DNA from: Methanobacteriota archaeon
Lineage (GTDB): Archaea; Halobacteriota; Methanosarcinia; Methanosarcinales; Methanosarcinaceae
Direction of reading: 5' to 3'
Assembly (NCBI GenBank): GCA_023399215.1
Contig: JAEWQJ010000011.1
Span: 124,001-188,000 of the forward strand
Length of the DNA stretch: 64,000 bases
The stretch's first letter is position 1. The number at the start of each line of letters is the position of its first letter. This document shows, in pieces, positions 43,054-52,128 of this stretch. Below the pieces are notes generated by a model. That model was not told where the DNA came from. It made no database searches and worked only from the letters and a program-made list of their open reading frames with translations. The position numbers were made by a program, and so were the translations under genes.

Positions 43054-44876
43054 TTTGATACCTCTATGAATGGAATGATGACTTCTTCAAGGTGTACTCC
43101 CCCATGATTTATGCCAATGATATCTTTTTTTGCGAACATTTTTCTTCCTTTCGGGATAATGATGGAGTCTGTTCCAAGGGTTTCATAGTTATGGAACAGA
43201 TAAAGCTCTGTGGATTTATCTTTATAATAATCTCTTGCAAGAACATCCTCAGTGTATTTTAAAGCCCTTTTTGATTCTGGGTCAGCAAGATACTTCTCTA
43301 CAACATAACCGTTTCCCTCGCACCAGATCGTCCCGTGATCCGATGTGATGAAAATTTTGTATTCTGCTTCTAAGAAAGTCCTGAAAGTTTTTGCAAGTTC
43401 AGACTTGTAAAGCTCCGTTTTAAGCAATTCTTGCATCGGAGATTTATTTTTTATATCTATTATATGGGGAAGGTGGTGAGCTATGTTGTCAATGAGATTA
43501 TTGATGATCCCAATATATTCAAAATCCAGATAGTTCTGGTTCCAGTTTGAACCTGCATTTCTGAAGCATTTAATGTACTTTCCTTCCTTATTTTCCCAGT
43601 TTTTCTCCACAAATTCCACAAACCCTTTATCTTCGGGTGTGAGTTTGCCTGTATTTTTCTCTCCACAGAAAAGTGCCCTTCTTGAGATGGAAGTTACTGT
43701 GGGCAACATGGCATAAATTGCATTCTCCTTGAAGCCGGAAATCCCGTTTTCTTGCAGGTAAGATTTTATGCAGTACCATTCCTGAAAAGCCATGCCATCA
43801 AAGCAGAAGAGAAGCTTCTTTTCTCCTTCTTTTTGCCCTATGTACTGCATTGCTCTGTCAATGGTGACAAGGTTGTCCCGGGAATTTTGAAGGAATAGTT
43901 CTTTGTATTGACCGATTATAAAAGGTTCAAACCGAACTGTAAGCTCAGCATCAAGTTTTCTGTAATCTTCTTCTTCAATAAATCCTTCATCTTTGAAATA
44001 GGAAGCTTCTCCCCATTTCATTGCAATGATGCGCCAATCAATAGGGTCGCATTTAAGAATCTCCCATACTTCCTCAATTGATTTGGACTTTACGAATGAT
44101 ATGGCAGTGGACTCATCAGATTGCATCTTTTCCCTGAATCCTGTGAGAGATAAATTAGAAAAGTCAATGTCGAATTCCTTATTCATTGTGTCCGCTTTTC
44201 TGTATTCCTGCCACTTTGATTTAATCCAGCTGTTAAAAGATGCAGCATTTTTCCAGATTGTTTCGGGAAGGGGATCTGATTCTTGAAAGTCAGACTCAAT
44301 TTTTATCAGATTTGCTTTAAGAGGTTTCGGTATCGTGTCAATATCTCGATAGGCGATGTACAGGAAAGAAATAAGCTGCTCTCTGGAGACGATTCTCTGG
44401 AGGTCTATTCTCCATATCCAAGAACAGATAAGATTCAGGGTAGATTTTTCATCAGGAGTTTGAGGCAAGTATACTGAATTTTTACATGAGGTGTACAGCT
44501 TCTGATAAATGCTTGCCGGAAAGCTCCGGATAGTTTCATAGTCCAGCTGGGGAAATATATTTTTCAGGCTCCAGTTGAAAGCCTCTGCTTTATTTTCTAT
44601 ATCTGAAGGGAAGTATACTTCTTCCGAGGGCCTGAAGATAAGTAATTTTTTTGTGAAAGATTCTTTGGTTCCTTGAGAAAGTTCCTGTTTTTTGCATGTT
44701 GAGAGGAAGCCCCGTAATTTTAATTCGCTTTTATAGTTGTGTATATGGAAGTCCTTTTTAAGCTGTTCTTGGATTTCAGGCACTGACTTGAGGTTATCTG
44801 GATCGGAAATTGCAAGTATGTAACTGTAAGAGTTTTTCACCTGGGCTAACAGCTTTGTATACCATTTTTCTTCCAT
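43050..44876 (-). CDS. pglZ: BREX phosphatase-like protein PglZ
   Basis: 608 aa. PglZ, an alkaline-phosphatase-superfamily protein and the hallmark of BREX. Metal sites are visible: LLFCFDGMAFQEWY (Asp near 358), ITSDHGTIWCEGNG (Asp and His near 520), and INHGGVHLEEVIIPFI (His near 595). The N-terminal 340 residues are the usual poorly conserved helical part. Reported to act as a nuclease or phosphodiesterase in related systems. Its ATG overlaps the brxHII stop by one base. Confidence 0.9.
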   Translation of the reverse strand: MEEKWYTKLLAQVKNSYSYILAISDPDNLKSVPEIQEQLKKDFHIHNYKSELKLRGFLSTCKKQELSQGTKESFTKKLLIFRPSEEVYFPSDIENKAEAFNWSLKNIFPQLDYETIRSFPASIYQKLYTSCKNSVYLPQTPDEKSTLNLICSWIWRIDLQRIVSREQLISFLYIAYRDIDTIPKPLKANLIKIESDFQESDPLPETIWKNAASFNSWIKSKWQEYRKADTMNKEFDIDFSNLSLTGFREKMQSDESTAISFVKSKSIEEVWEILKCDPIDWRIIAMKWGEASYFKDEGFIEEEDYRKLDAELTVRFEPFIIGQYKELFLQNSRDNLVTIDRAMQYIGQKEGEKKLLFCFDGMAFQEWYCIKSYLQENGISGFKENAIYAMLPTVTSISRRALFCGEKNTGKLTPEDKGFVEFVEKNWENKEGKYIKCFRNAGSNWNQNYLDFEYIGIINNLIDNIAHHLPHIIDIKNKSPMQELLKTELYKSELAKTFRTFLEAEYKIFITSDHGTIWCEGNGYVVEKYLADPESKRALKYTEDVLARDYYKDKSTELYLFHNYETLGTDSIIIPKGRKMFAKKDIIGINHGGVHLEEVIIPFIEVSK

Positions 44877-47797
44877 TATACAAACTCCACGTAGGCGATC
44901 TGTTCACACTTAAGGGACGGAACAAGCATTTTTCTCTGCTGAAGTTCTGCTCTGTTGTTTTCGATGTCTCTGTTAAGTTCCCGAAGTTTTGCTTGCTTGA
45001 TGTTTTCTACAGCTATTCTGTTTATGGATTCTTCTTTATCTCTAAAATACTTCTTCATTTTATTTTCTATTTCTGTAAGTCGCTCATTCTGGGATGAGGA
45101 GCATTCATAGTATATTTCCTCAGCTTTTTGTTCAAGAGTTTTTTGTGCTACTTCTTCTACAGCATCAAAGGCAAAGTCAAGTTTTCCTGCAATGAGCTCG
45201 GAGGCTTTTATTTTTGAAGGATCTGCAAAGTACTGGAAAATTCTGTTGTTGTGCTTGAGACTGCTGTTAATGAATACGGGAATAAGGTATTTTTTAGGAG
45301 AGTCTATGTTATTTGTGATACTCAAACTGTGGACAAATAGGAAGCCTGATTCTCCTGCAAATTTACCTTCGTGGATCTGCAGGCGAGCTGTGGTATCATT
45401 TTTAAGGTTTTTGTCCAAGTGATGAATGAGATTTTTTACGTAAGGATGGGAGAAGCTAAAGAGTTCGCAGTTTTCGTTTTCCACAGAAGCTTTCTGGTCA
45501 AAGATGACATTTGTAATTCTCTTTCCTGAAAGAGGGTCTTCAAAGTAATATACGTGCTCTTTTGTTTTGTAAGAGGCAAGATTCCTTCCATTTTCTGTAA
45601 GGTAAGCTTTTATAAGGTTTTGGACCAGAATGTTCTGTTTTTCCAGTTCATGTTTTGAAATCGAGTACTTTTCTTCAAGCCCTGAGAACGGAATCGTGAT
45701 ATCTCCGCTGTTTATGATTTCCTTTGCTCGGAGGTAGATCTTCTCAGCAAGGGTGTTGAGATTTTCAAGGTTCAGTTTCCTTTTCTTGACGGCGTCGATG
45801 TAAATTTTTTCAAAGGAAAACTCGTCCTGAAGGGTGCTGAGGATGTCTGCAAGTTTGTCTTCCCCGTCATTGAATTCCATTCTGACTGTCCCGAGTTTTG
45901 TTTCAATGACCTCTTTTACCCTCTGCTCCACAGTGTCTTCGAGCTGGAAATTTACGATCTTTACATCATGCTCCTGCCCTATGCGGTCGATCCTCCCTAT
46001 TCTCTGCTCAAGTCGCATTGGGTTCCACGGCATATCATAGTTGACCATAATCCAGCAGAACTGCAGGTTTATGCCTTCCCCTCCGGCATCAGTAGAGATC
46101 AGGAACTGGGCTTTGTCTTGGAACTTCAGCTTTTCCAGAAGCTTTTCATCCGGGGACATTTTCCCATTTATGAGTGCAGTTTTATACCCGAGGCTTTTTA
46201 GGCATTCATCTATGTATTTTTGAGTCTCAACGAATTCGGTGAAGATGATAAATTTGAGTTTGGGGTTGTTTTCCCTGATGATGAACTCGTCAATGATCTC
46301 AAGAAGTTTCCTGAATTTTGCATCATTCCTGCCGGTTGATGCTTCTTTTGCAAGGGTTATGATATTTTTGAGATTAAGAATTTCATAGTCAATATATTTG
46401 CTTTTGGTCGGAATGTTTTCAGGCGATCTTGCCTTTTCGAGAGCTTCAAGTTGTTCTTCGGCAGTCAGGTCTTCGAGATTTTCAATGTCGATCTCGTTTT
46501 GAGTTTCTCTGCTGTTTTCACTTTCTGCCTCTCCTCCTGTTCCTTCAAGTGTCCTTTTTTCATCCTCAAGAACATTTAGGCGTCTGGAAAGAGCATTCAG
46601 GATCGCCCTTGAACTGCTGCTCACCATGCGCTGGTAGATAAGAAGCAGAAACATGAGAGTTCTGTTATTGAACCTCTCCGCAAGGTCGTAATATTCGGAT
46701 ACATATTCAGTGACTTTCTCGTACAGTTCAAGCTCTATTTCATCTTCCTGTAAGTATCTGTCAATTTTGCAAAGGGAAGTTATCCGTTGTTTGAAAAGCC
46801 TGTTTCCGGAAAAGTCCACTGCAGCTCTTTTGTTGTTCCGGACAGTAACCTTCAGCACATTTTCAGGCTTGAGCTCGCAACTCTTGTAGAAAAGGTAGGG
46901 ATCGATCAGGTGCAGGAGATTCCTGAATTTTGCAGAATCCCCCTGGTGAGGGGTTGCGGAAAGCAGAAGGAAAATCGGCACGGCCTCTGACAGCTCCTTT
47001 CCTATTTTATATCTTGCAGTCTCTTCCCCGGAAAAGTCCTTGGTTAACTTGTGCGCCTCATCGATAATAACCACATCAAACCCCGCTTCCACAGCCGCCT
47101 CAAAGACATGCTTGTTGTGCCAGGTTCTGTTTCTGAGCGTTCTTTCACTGAGGTTGTCTCCCAATTTTTTAGGCTTGATGAAATCCACAGACGTGATGAC
47201 TCTGTCTGCAAGTTTCCAGACATTAGTCTCTTCCCCGTGCATTTTCTTTAAGGACTTTACTGTATCCCTGTCATAAAGCGCAAATTCCTCTGAGAACTTC
47301 ACCTTCAGCTCGTCCCGCCACTGCCCGCAGAGCCCTGATGGTGCAATGATCAAAACTCTTTTTGCAATCCCCCTCGCCTTAAGCTCTTCATAAACAAGTG
47401 CAGCCTCAATAGTCTTACCCAGCCCCACTTCATCTGCAATCAGAGCTCTTGGTTTGAACTGATCCAACACGAAATTTACTGCAAGTAATTGGTGGGGTAA
47501 AGGCAAAATTTTAAAATTTCCGGCAGCTTGCAGCCCCTCCTGCGCCGCAGCCGCAAGGATATGGTCCTTCAGCAGCCTCAGCATAAACTTTGAAGCAGGG
47601 GAAAACTCACCTGTCCGAAACTTTTCCTCTGGTGTTCTCACTCCAGAAAGGTCAGATACAGGCAGGGTAAGTTTCTCCCTTGTCCCTTCAAAAAAAACGT
47701 CAGCATACTCCTGCCCGAAAACCTCTCTCGTCACCAGCACCGTACCGGCTCCTTTTTCTTCATAAGTGCGGCTGAGAACAGTATCCCCTATTTTCAT
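44876..47797 (-). CDS. brxHII: BREX type 3 helicase BrxHII (SNF2/DEAH)
   Basis: 973 aa. SNF2-type helicase: Walker A LIADEVGLGKTIEAALV (near 119-135), DEAH box VVIIDEAHKLTKD (near 245), LLLSATPHQGD, and helicase C motifs (GGEGINLQF, RLEQRIGRIDRIGQ, near 570-610). The C-terminal 200 residues are coiled coil rich. BrxHII is the helicase particular to BREX type 3. It starts 1.8 kb from the end of pglX, with a two-gene cassette on the other strand between them, so it must have its own promoter in the 47798-48106 gap. Confidence 0.9.
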   Translation of the reverse strand: MKIGDTVLSRTYEEKGAGTVLVTREVFGQEYADVFFEGTREKLTLPVSDLSGVRTPEEKFRTGEFSPASKFMLRLLKDHILAAAAQEGLQAAGNFKILPLPHQLLAVNFVLDQFKPRALIADEVGLGKTIEAALVYEELKARGIAKRVLIIAPSGLCGQWRDELKVKFSEEFALYDRDTVKSLKKMHGEETNVWKLADRVITSVDFIKPKKLGDNLSERTLRNRTWHNKHVFEAAVEAGFDVVIIDEAHKLTKDFSGEETARYKIGKELSEAVPIFLLLSATPHQGDSAKFRNLLHLIDPYLFYKSCELKPENVLKVTVRNNKRAAVDFSGNRLFKQRITSLCKIDRYLQEDEIELELYEKVTEYVSEYYDLAERFNNRTLMFLLLIYQRMVSSSSRAILNALSRRLNVLEDEKRTLEGTGGEAESENSRETQNEIDIENLEDLTAEEQLEALEKARSPENIPTKSKYIDYEILNLKNIITLAKEASTGRNDAKFRKLLEIIDEFIIRENNPKLKFIIFTEFVETQKYIDECLKSLGYKTALINGKMSPDEKLLEKLKFQDKAQFLISTDAGGEGINLQFCWIMVNYDMPWNPMRLEQRIGRIDRIGQEHDVKIVNFQLEDTVEQRVKEVIETKLGTVRMEFNDGEDKLADILSTLQDEFSFEKIYIDAVKKRKLNLENLNTLAEKIYLRAKEIINSGDITIPFSGLEEKYSISKHELEKQNILVQNLIKAYLTENGRNLASYKTKEHVYYFEDPLSGKRITNVIFDQKASVENENCELFSFSHPYVKNLIHHLDKNLKNDTTARLQIHEGKFAGESGFLFVHSLSITNNIDSPKKYLIPVFINSSLKHNNRIFQYFADPSKIKASELIAGKLDFAFDAVEEVAQKTLEQKAEEIYYECSSSQNERLTEIENKMKKYFRDKEESINRIAVENIKQAKLRELNRDIENNRAELQQRKMLVPSLKCEQIAYVEFV

Positions 47798-48106
47798 TTG
47801 AATAACCTTCTTTTAAAGACCCATTTTTTAGATGTAAAATAAGCTCGAAGATTTTCTTTTTTACTTTTATAGTTTTACGAGATATAAATAATTATTATTT
47901 TGATGATGTATAATTCCTTCTATGTTTTTTTATTCTTGTCTTTGTCTCAATTTACATTCTTGAGGGAAAACAAAAATAAATAACTTTTAAATATGTTCAC
48001 TTTTAGTTTTAATATAGTATGTCTAATTATTTAGTAACATTGTAAATAATTTTTTCAAAATTCTTCTTTAAATGAATAAATATGTAAGCCTGATGCAGGT
48101 GATAAT
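47798..48106. promoter_or_regulatory. Divergent promoter region between brxHII and embedded cassette
   Basis: 309 bp, AT-rich. TATA-like CTTTTAAATATG near 47984-47995 on the plus side for the cassette, and TATAAATAATTATTATTTTG near 47883-47902; the minus strand must hold the brxHII promoter. No inverted repeat long enough to name an operator. Confidence 0.45.
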
Positions 48107-49003
48107 TTGAGCGCGAGTAAGAGAAAAATAGGGTTATATTCTTTGGAGTTTGTTAACGAAGATAATTCCAAATTGGAAGAGATCAATTTAATAAACTATT
48201 TTAATTCTTTAATTCAAACTATAACTAATAAAGATTTTGAGGCTAAAAAAGAAAAAATTGAGACTTCAAATAAGTTCTATTTTATCTCTTATCACAACGT
48301 AATAGATGAAACACCAGATGCTTATCAGAAAGGAAAAATAATTGAAATTATATTTGAATCTGCTAAAGTAGGTCATCGTCCAGATTTAATCGATGAAACA
48401 ACAGGTTCTAAAAGAAAGAGCCCAAAAAAACTTCATGAAGGCGAAGATGAAAGAACCCACTTTGTGGCGAAATATAAAAAAGACGAGATTATAGTGGCTT
48501 TAGAAGAAAGAAAAGTCGGAGTGACCATAAGCCAAATAGTAAATTATTTTAACAAATATATTTCCCAATTACCCGAAGAAAAACAGTATCGTATTGGATA
48601 TAATATAATTCCCTATGATGGTTTTCTTGAAAATCTTGATAAGTTTGAACGGATTTCAATAGGTACGATATTTATCAATCAACAAGACATTGGTAGTGAA
48701 TTTTTAAATGCTGCAGAATTTGGAAAATCAGTAAGAGATAATATTGAAGTAACATTCAAATCTCCATCCCGAAAATCAATTAAAAGAGGGCTTGTAAAAA
48801 AATGGTATGATCTTACAGGTAGAAAGAGTAAAATCAATAGAATTAGATTGGAAGGGAAATCGATTGATGGTGCAAGAATTCGATTAGATACCGAGAGTCT
48901 CAAACTGATAAAACATGTTGATGCAAAAATCCTTGAAGATACAGGTTTAGTTGATTCGGATGATCTGTTTGTCCATCTAAACGCTTTGGTGAAGGAACTG
49001 TAA
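48107..49003 (+). CDS. Unknown 298-aa protein embedded in BREX locus
   Basis: Soluble, no membrane segment. TTG start set by AGGTGA six bases upstream. Mixed fold: KIGLYSLEFVNE at the start, KFYFISYHNVIDETP, IIEIIFESAKVGHRPDLIDETTG, KKDEIIVALEERKVGVTISQIVNYFN and a basic stretch (SPSRKSIKRGLVKKWYDLTGRKSK) before a helical end. No catalytic motif I can name; a sensor or nucleic-acid-binding role would suit the basic part. AT-richer than the BREX genes around it and on the opposite strand, so probably a separate arrival. Its stop overlaps the membrane-protein start by one base. Confidence 0.7.
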   Translation: MSASKRKIGLYSLEFVNEDNSKLEEINLINYFNSLIQTITNKDFEAKKEKIETSNKFYFISYHNVIDETPDAYQKGKIIEIIFESAKVGHRPDLIDETTGSKRKSPKKLHEGEDERTHFVAKYKKDEIIVALEERKVGVTISQIVNYFNKYISQLPEEKQYRIGYNIIPYDGFLENLDKFERISIGTIFINQQDIGSEFLNAAEFGKSVRDNIEVTFKSPSRKSIKRGLVKKWYDLTGRKSKINRIRLEGKSIDGARIRLDTESLKLIKHVDAKILEDTGLVDSDDLFVHLNALVKEL

Positions 49004-49539
49004 TGAGTATTTTGTACATTGAATTTGTTTACCCCATAAAGCATTACTTCCAAACAATCAAAAAAAATGAAGCTATCTTTGATCTTATATTCCCTTTATT
49101 GATAGGGCTGATTGGATATTATATTTTAGAAAAATATCAATGCACTATCTTGGTAACAGATGCTGTTGACCTTTTAAAAACAATCATAACCTTGTTATCA
49201 ATACTTGTAGGGTTTACAATTTCAAGTATTGCTATTTTAGCGACTACAAGTGAAAAATTGAATCAAGAAACTGAAAGAGTAATTGGAAACAAAAAAATAA
49301 ACCTATACCAGTTGTCGAATATTACATTTATTTTTGCACTTTTTTCTGAAATTTTGACTCTTGTTATAAACTTGTCTGCAGTGGTGTTAATTTCATACGA
49401 TGTGATCTCAGTAACAGACCATCTGAATATCCTTATTGCAGTAAATATTGTATTAATCTCTCATATTTTGTTGATTAACATTAGGAATATTACCAATTTC
49501 TATTTCATATTTCACTACGTCAAATCAGGAAGCAGTTAA
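49003..49539 (+). CDS. Four-helix membrane protein, partner of 298-aa protein
   Basis: 178 aa. Membrane helices near 25-43 (FDLIFPLLIGLIGYYIL), 57-80 (LKTIITLLSILVGFTISSIAIL), 104-133 (LSNITFIFALFSEILTLVINL) and 140-165 (LNILIAVNIVLISHILLI). Charged loop between helices 2 and 3 (TTSEKLNQETERVIGNKK). ATG overlaps the preceding stop, so both are made together. A soluble protein plus small membrane protein is the layout of several two-gene phage-defence systems where the membrane protein is the effector; this pair is not one I can name. Confidence 0.7.
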   Translation: MSILYIEFVYPIKHYFQTIKKNEAIFDLIFPLLIGLIGYYILEKYQCTILVTDAVDLLKTIITLLSILVGFTISSIAILATTSEKLNQETERVIGNKKINLYQLSNITFIFALFSEILTLVINLSAVVLISYDVISVTDHLNILIAVNIVLISHILLINIRNITNFYFIFHYVKSGSS

Positions 49540-49605
49540 AAACGATCGTAATTTTGAGTATAATTTTTCTCAAGAAATTATTTGGGAGAAGATGCCTTCT
49601 CCTAT

Positions 49606-52125
49606 TCATAATTCACCTGCCTTCATCCTCGCAATTTCTACAAAATCATTAATCTCGCTGTTGTTTTCAAGGATATCATTATCAAGCTTTTTGGCCACAG
49701 AAAGAATATCTTCAAAGCGTTTTTCTTGATAGGCCTTGGTGAAGCCTAATTTTATTGATTCTTTTCGGATAGATTTGATCTTCTTGCTGCTGGATCTTGC
49801 TTGTAGTAAGATCTTATCAAAGGTCTTGAGCAATTCCTTTTCGTTCTTTTCTTCTTTTTCCACTCTTTCCTTATATGTAAGGGGTCGACGGTACAGTCCA
49901 TTTTCAAAAATGAAGTTGATATCGAGCAGATCTTTCAATTCGGGGATGTCGTCATCAGAGTTTGTTCTTATCTGGTTATAAGTCGTCAAGATATCGCTGT
50001 AAGTTTTAGGAGTATTAAGGAAATTATATAACCAGACGAGAGACGATTTTTCGTCGTTGATAAAGAGCAGAGATTGATCTTTAAAAATTTTTTCAATGGC
50101 TTCAAGCCCATTTTTCTTTTTCCACTCTTCATATTCTGATATCTGTTTGTCTATGAACCAGTAACCATCAATTAACTTAAACTCATCCTTTAATAAGTCG
50201 TAAAACTGTTTTGCATTTAATTTTATCACGTAGCCATTTTGAATATAATAGGCAAGAAGTTTTGAATAGAGCATTTGCTCAGTTCGTTCAATATTAGGTT
50301 CAACAGGCAGGTGATCTAAATGTTCTTGGATGAATTTTTGCTCAAGACCCTCCCCCGAATATTTCACAAAATTGTCATGAATATTTTTTTTGAGTTTATA
50401 AGCATTTATTACAAGGTCTTTTTCCACAGATCCCGGCGCGGTTACTTGTTTGAAACTTTCTTGTTTTTTATCTAACACTGTAACCTGAGCTATTATAAAA
50501 CCAGCTTTAGTGAGAGAGTCTTGAATTGCGCTCCATACTAATGCTTTTGAGTTATGAAACTCAACAGTAATCCATCTATTTGGTTTAAGTATCCTGTACA
50601 TTTCACAAAAACACGCATTCATTAAATCTTTGTACTCAATAAGACTTTTCCTTTGAGAATTATTAATTATTGCTTCAGATCTATTATTTGTAAAAACCTT
50701 AAGCCAAGATTCTAATATAAAATTAAGCTCAGAATACATCAGATTAGATCCAAATGGAGGATCCGTAAAAATATAATCTACAGAATTATCTTTTATTGAT
50801 AGTTCTACAAGACTAGAACATGTAATAATAACAGGATTATATGATTCCCAGATAAAAAGAAAATCTTTCGCCTTTCTTTTAAAAAGTGATATTACATTAT
50901 TTTCTTGAATTGTAGATGGTATATAAAGTGTTCCAGAAACGTTGCCGCCTTTTCTATTTGTTCTATATCGATAAAGTTTTGATCCATTAATCAGACAACT
51001 TGTAAAGATTATTTTTGCATCTGATAATTTGCTTTTTTCCAATATAGTTGAAAGAACCCACAAATTCCTTTTTGTGTAAAAGTGGTGAGAGTGTGTTATT
51101 CCAAAATGATATCCTGCTCTCCACGTATCTCCCCATTTTTCTCCAATGTTCATCATTAGAGTTGCAGGAAACCAGTACGGAATGGAACTATTTTCTATTT
51201 TATTTATCAATTTAAAGTCAAAATCATCTGGAACCTTTTCGTATTTTTTATTTCCAATGGAATAACTAATAAGCACGGGCACCTGCTTAGTTTGCGTGAT
51301 ATTCTTATTTATTGAACTATCAAAAAAGGTAGAAGTAGCTCTCTCGCAATCCGTTTTTCTAATTATTGATTCACAATGTGGACACTTATATTTATCGCGA
51401 AATTCTCCTTTTTTTTGGTCTATAGCGACATCCCAGAACACGTATTCATTTTTACAGTAAGGGCAAATTAAAACGTCAGACCATACTGTATTATTAATTA
51501 CACCCTTTGTCACTCCATCAGAATGTATAGTTTCATACATCCAGTTACATTCAGAACTTACTTCATGAAGTATATATTGAATTTCTTCTTTTAATTTCGG
51601 TACGTTTTTTGGTTTATTATAATGGTGAGATATAAAAGTTGCACCTGCGGACAAATCACATAATATAGCTTTTCTTTTCACTTGTTGAGATGCAACTCCT
51701 GTCATGCCACTACCACAAAAACCATCAAAAACAATATCTCCTTCTTCTGTATAATGCTCAATAAAAGGTATTATTGCTTTATACGGTACTTTTGTATGAT
51801 ACCAGTGTGCCATGTATATTTTATCATTTTTTCCTTCAGTTATATTTTCGTCAAAGGGTTTCCTATCATATGTATCTGTATCTTCATCATATGGTTTTCC
51901 AAATGCCTCTATAAAATCGTTGATATAAGGATTCGGGCAGGCCGTGTACCATGGAGCATCCGATAAGGCAAGGATATCTTCATCCTTGCCTGTGGGAAAG
52001 CCTTCAATACCTCTTACTGAGTCAAGCAGCTCTTCCAAAGGTTTGCAGGAGGCTGCGAAGGCTTTCATTTTTTCTTTTTCAGAATCCTTTTCAAATCCTT
52101 TTTCATTAATAAGCTTCTTTTGCAT
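49606..52125 (-). CDS. pglX: BREX type 3 DNA methyltransferase PglX (PglXI type)
   Basis: 839 aa. Adenine-type DNA methylase: SAM-binding GDIVFDGFCGSGMTGVASQ (near 130-148) and catalytic FTDPPFGSNLMYSE (near 455-468). A zinc ribbon lies between (CPYCKNEY ... YKCPHCES, about 220-250). In BREX the host site is methylated as the self mark. Its ATG is 3 bp after the brxC stop. The gene's 3' end meets the embedded cassette, which faces it. Confidence 0.87.
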   Translation of the reverse strand: MQKKLINEKGFEKDSEKEKMKAFAASCKPLEELLDSVRGIEGFPTGKDEDILALSDAPWYTACPNPYINDFIEAFGKPYDEDTDTYDRKPFDENITEGKNDKIYMAHWYHTKVPYKAIIPFIEHYTEEGDIVFDGFCGSGMTGVASQQVKRKAILCDLSAGATFISHHYNKPKNVPKLKEEIQYILHEVSSECNWMYETIHSDGVTKGVINNTVWSDVLICPYCKNEYVFWDVAIDQKKGEFRDKYKCPHCESIIRKTDCERATSTFFDSSINKNITQTKQVPVLISYSIGNKKYEKVPDDFDFKLINKIENSSIPYWFPATLMMNIGEKWGDTWRAGYHFGITHSHHFYTKRNLWVLSTILEKSKLSDAKIIFTSCLINGSKLYRYRTNRKGGNVSGTLYIPSTIQENNVISLFKRKAKDFLFIWESYNPVIITCSSLVELSIKDNSVDYIFTDPPFGSNLMYSELNFILESWLKVFTNNRSEAIINNSQRKSLIEYKDLMNACFCEMYRILKPNRWITVEFHNSKALVWSAIQDSLTKAGFIIAQVTVLDKKQESFKQVTAPGSVEKDLVINAYKLKKNIHDNFVKYSGEGLEQKFIQEHLDHLPVEPNIERTEQMLYSKLLAYYIQNGYVIKLNAKQFYDLLKDEFKLIDGYWFIDKQISEYEEWKKKNGLEAIEKIFKDQSLLFINDEKSSLVWLYNFLNTPKTYSDILTTYNQIRTNSDDDIPELKDLLDINFIFENGLYRRPLTYKERVEKEEKNEKELLKTFDKILLQARSSSKKIKSIRKESIKLGFTKAYQEKRFEDILSVAKKLDNDILENNSEINDFVEIARMKAGEL

Positions 52126-52128
52126 TTT

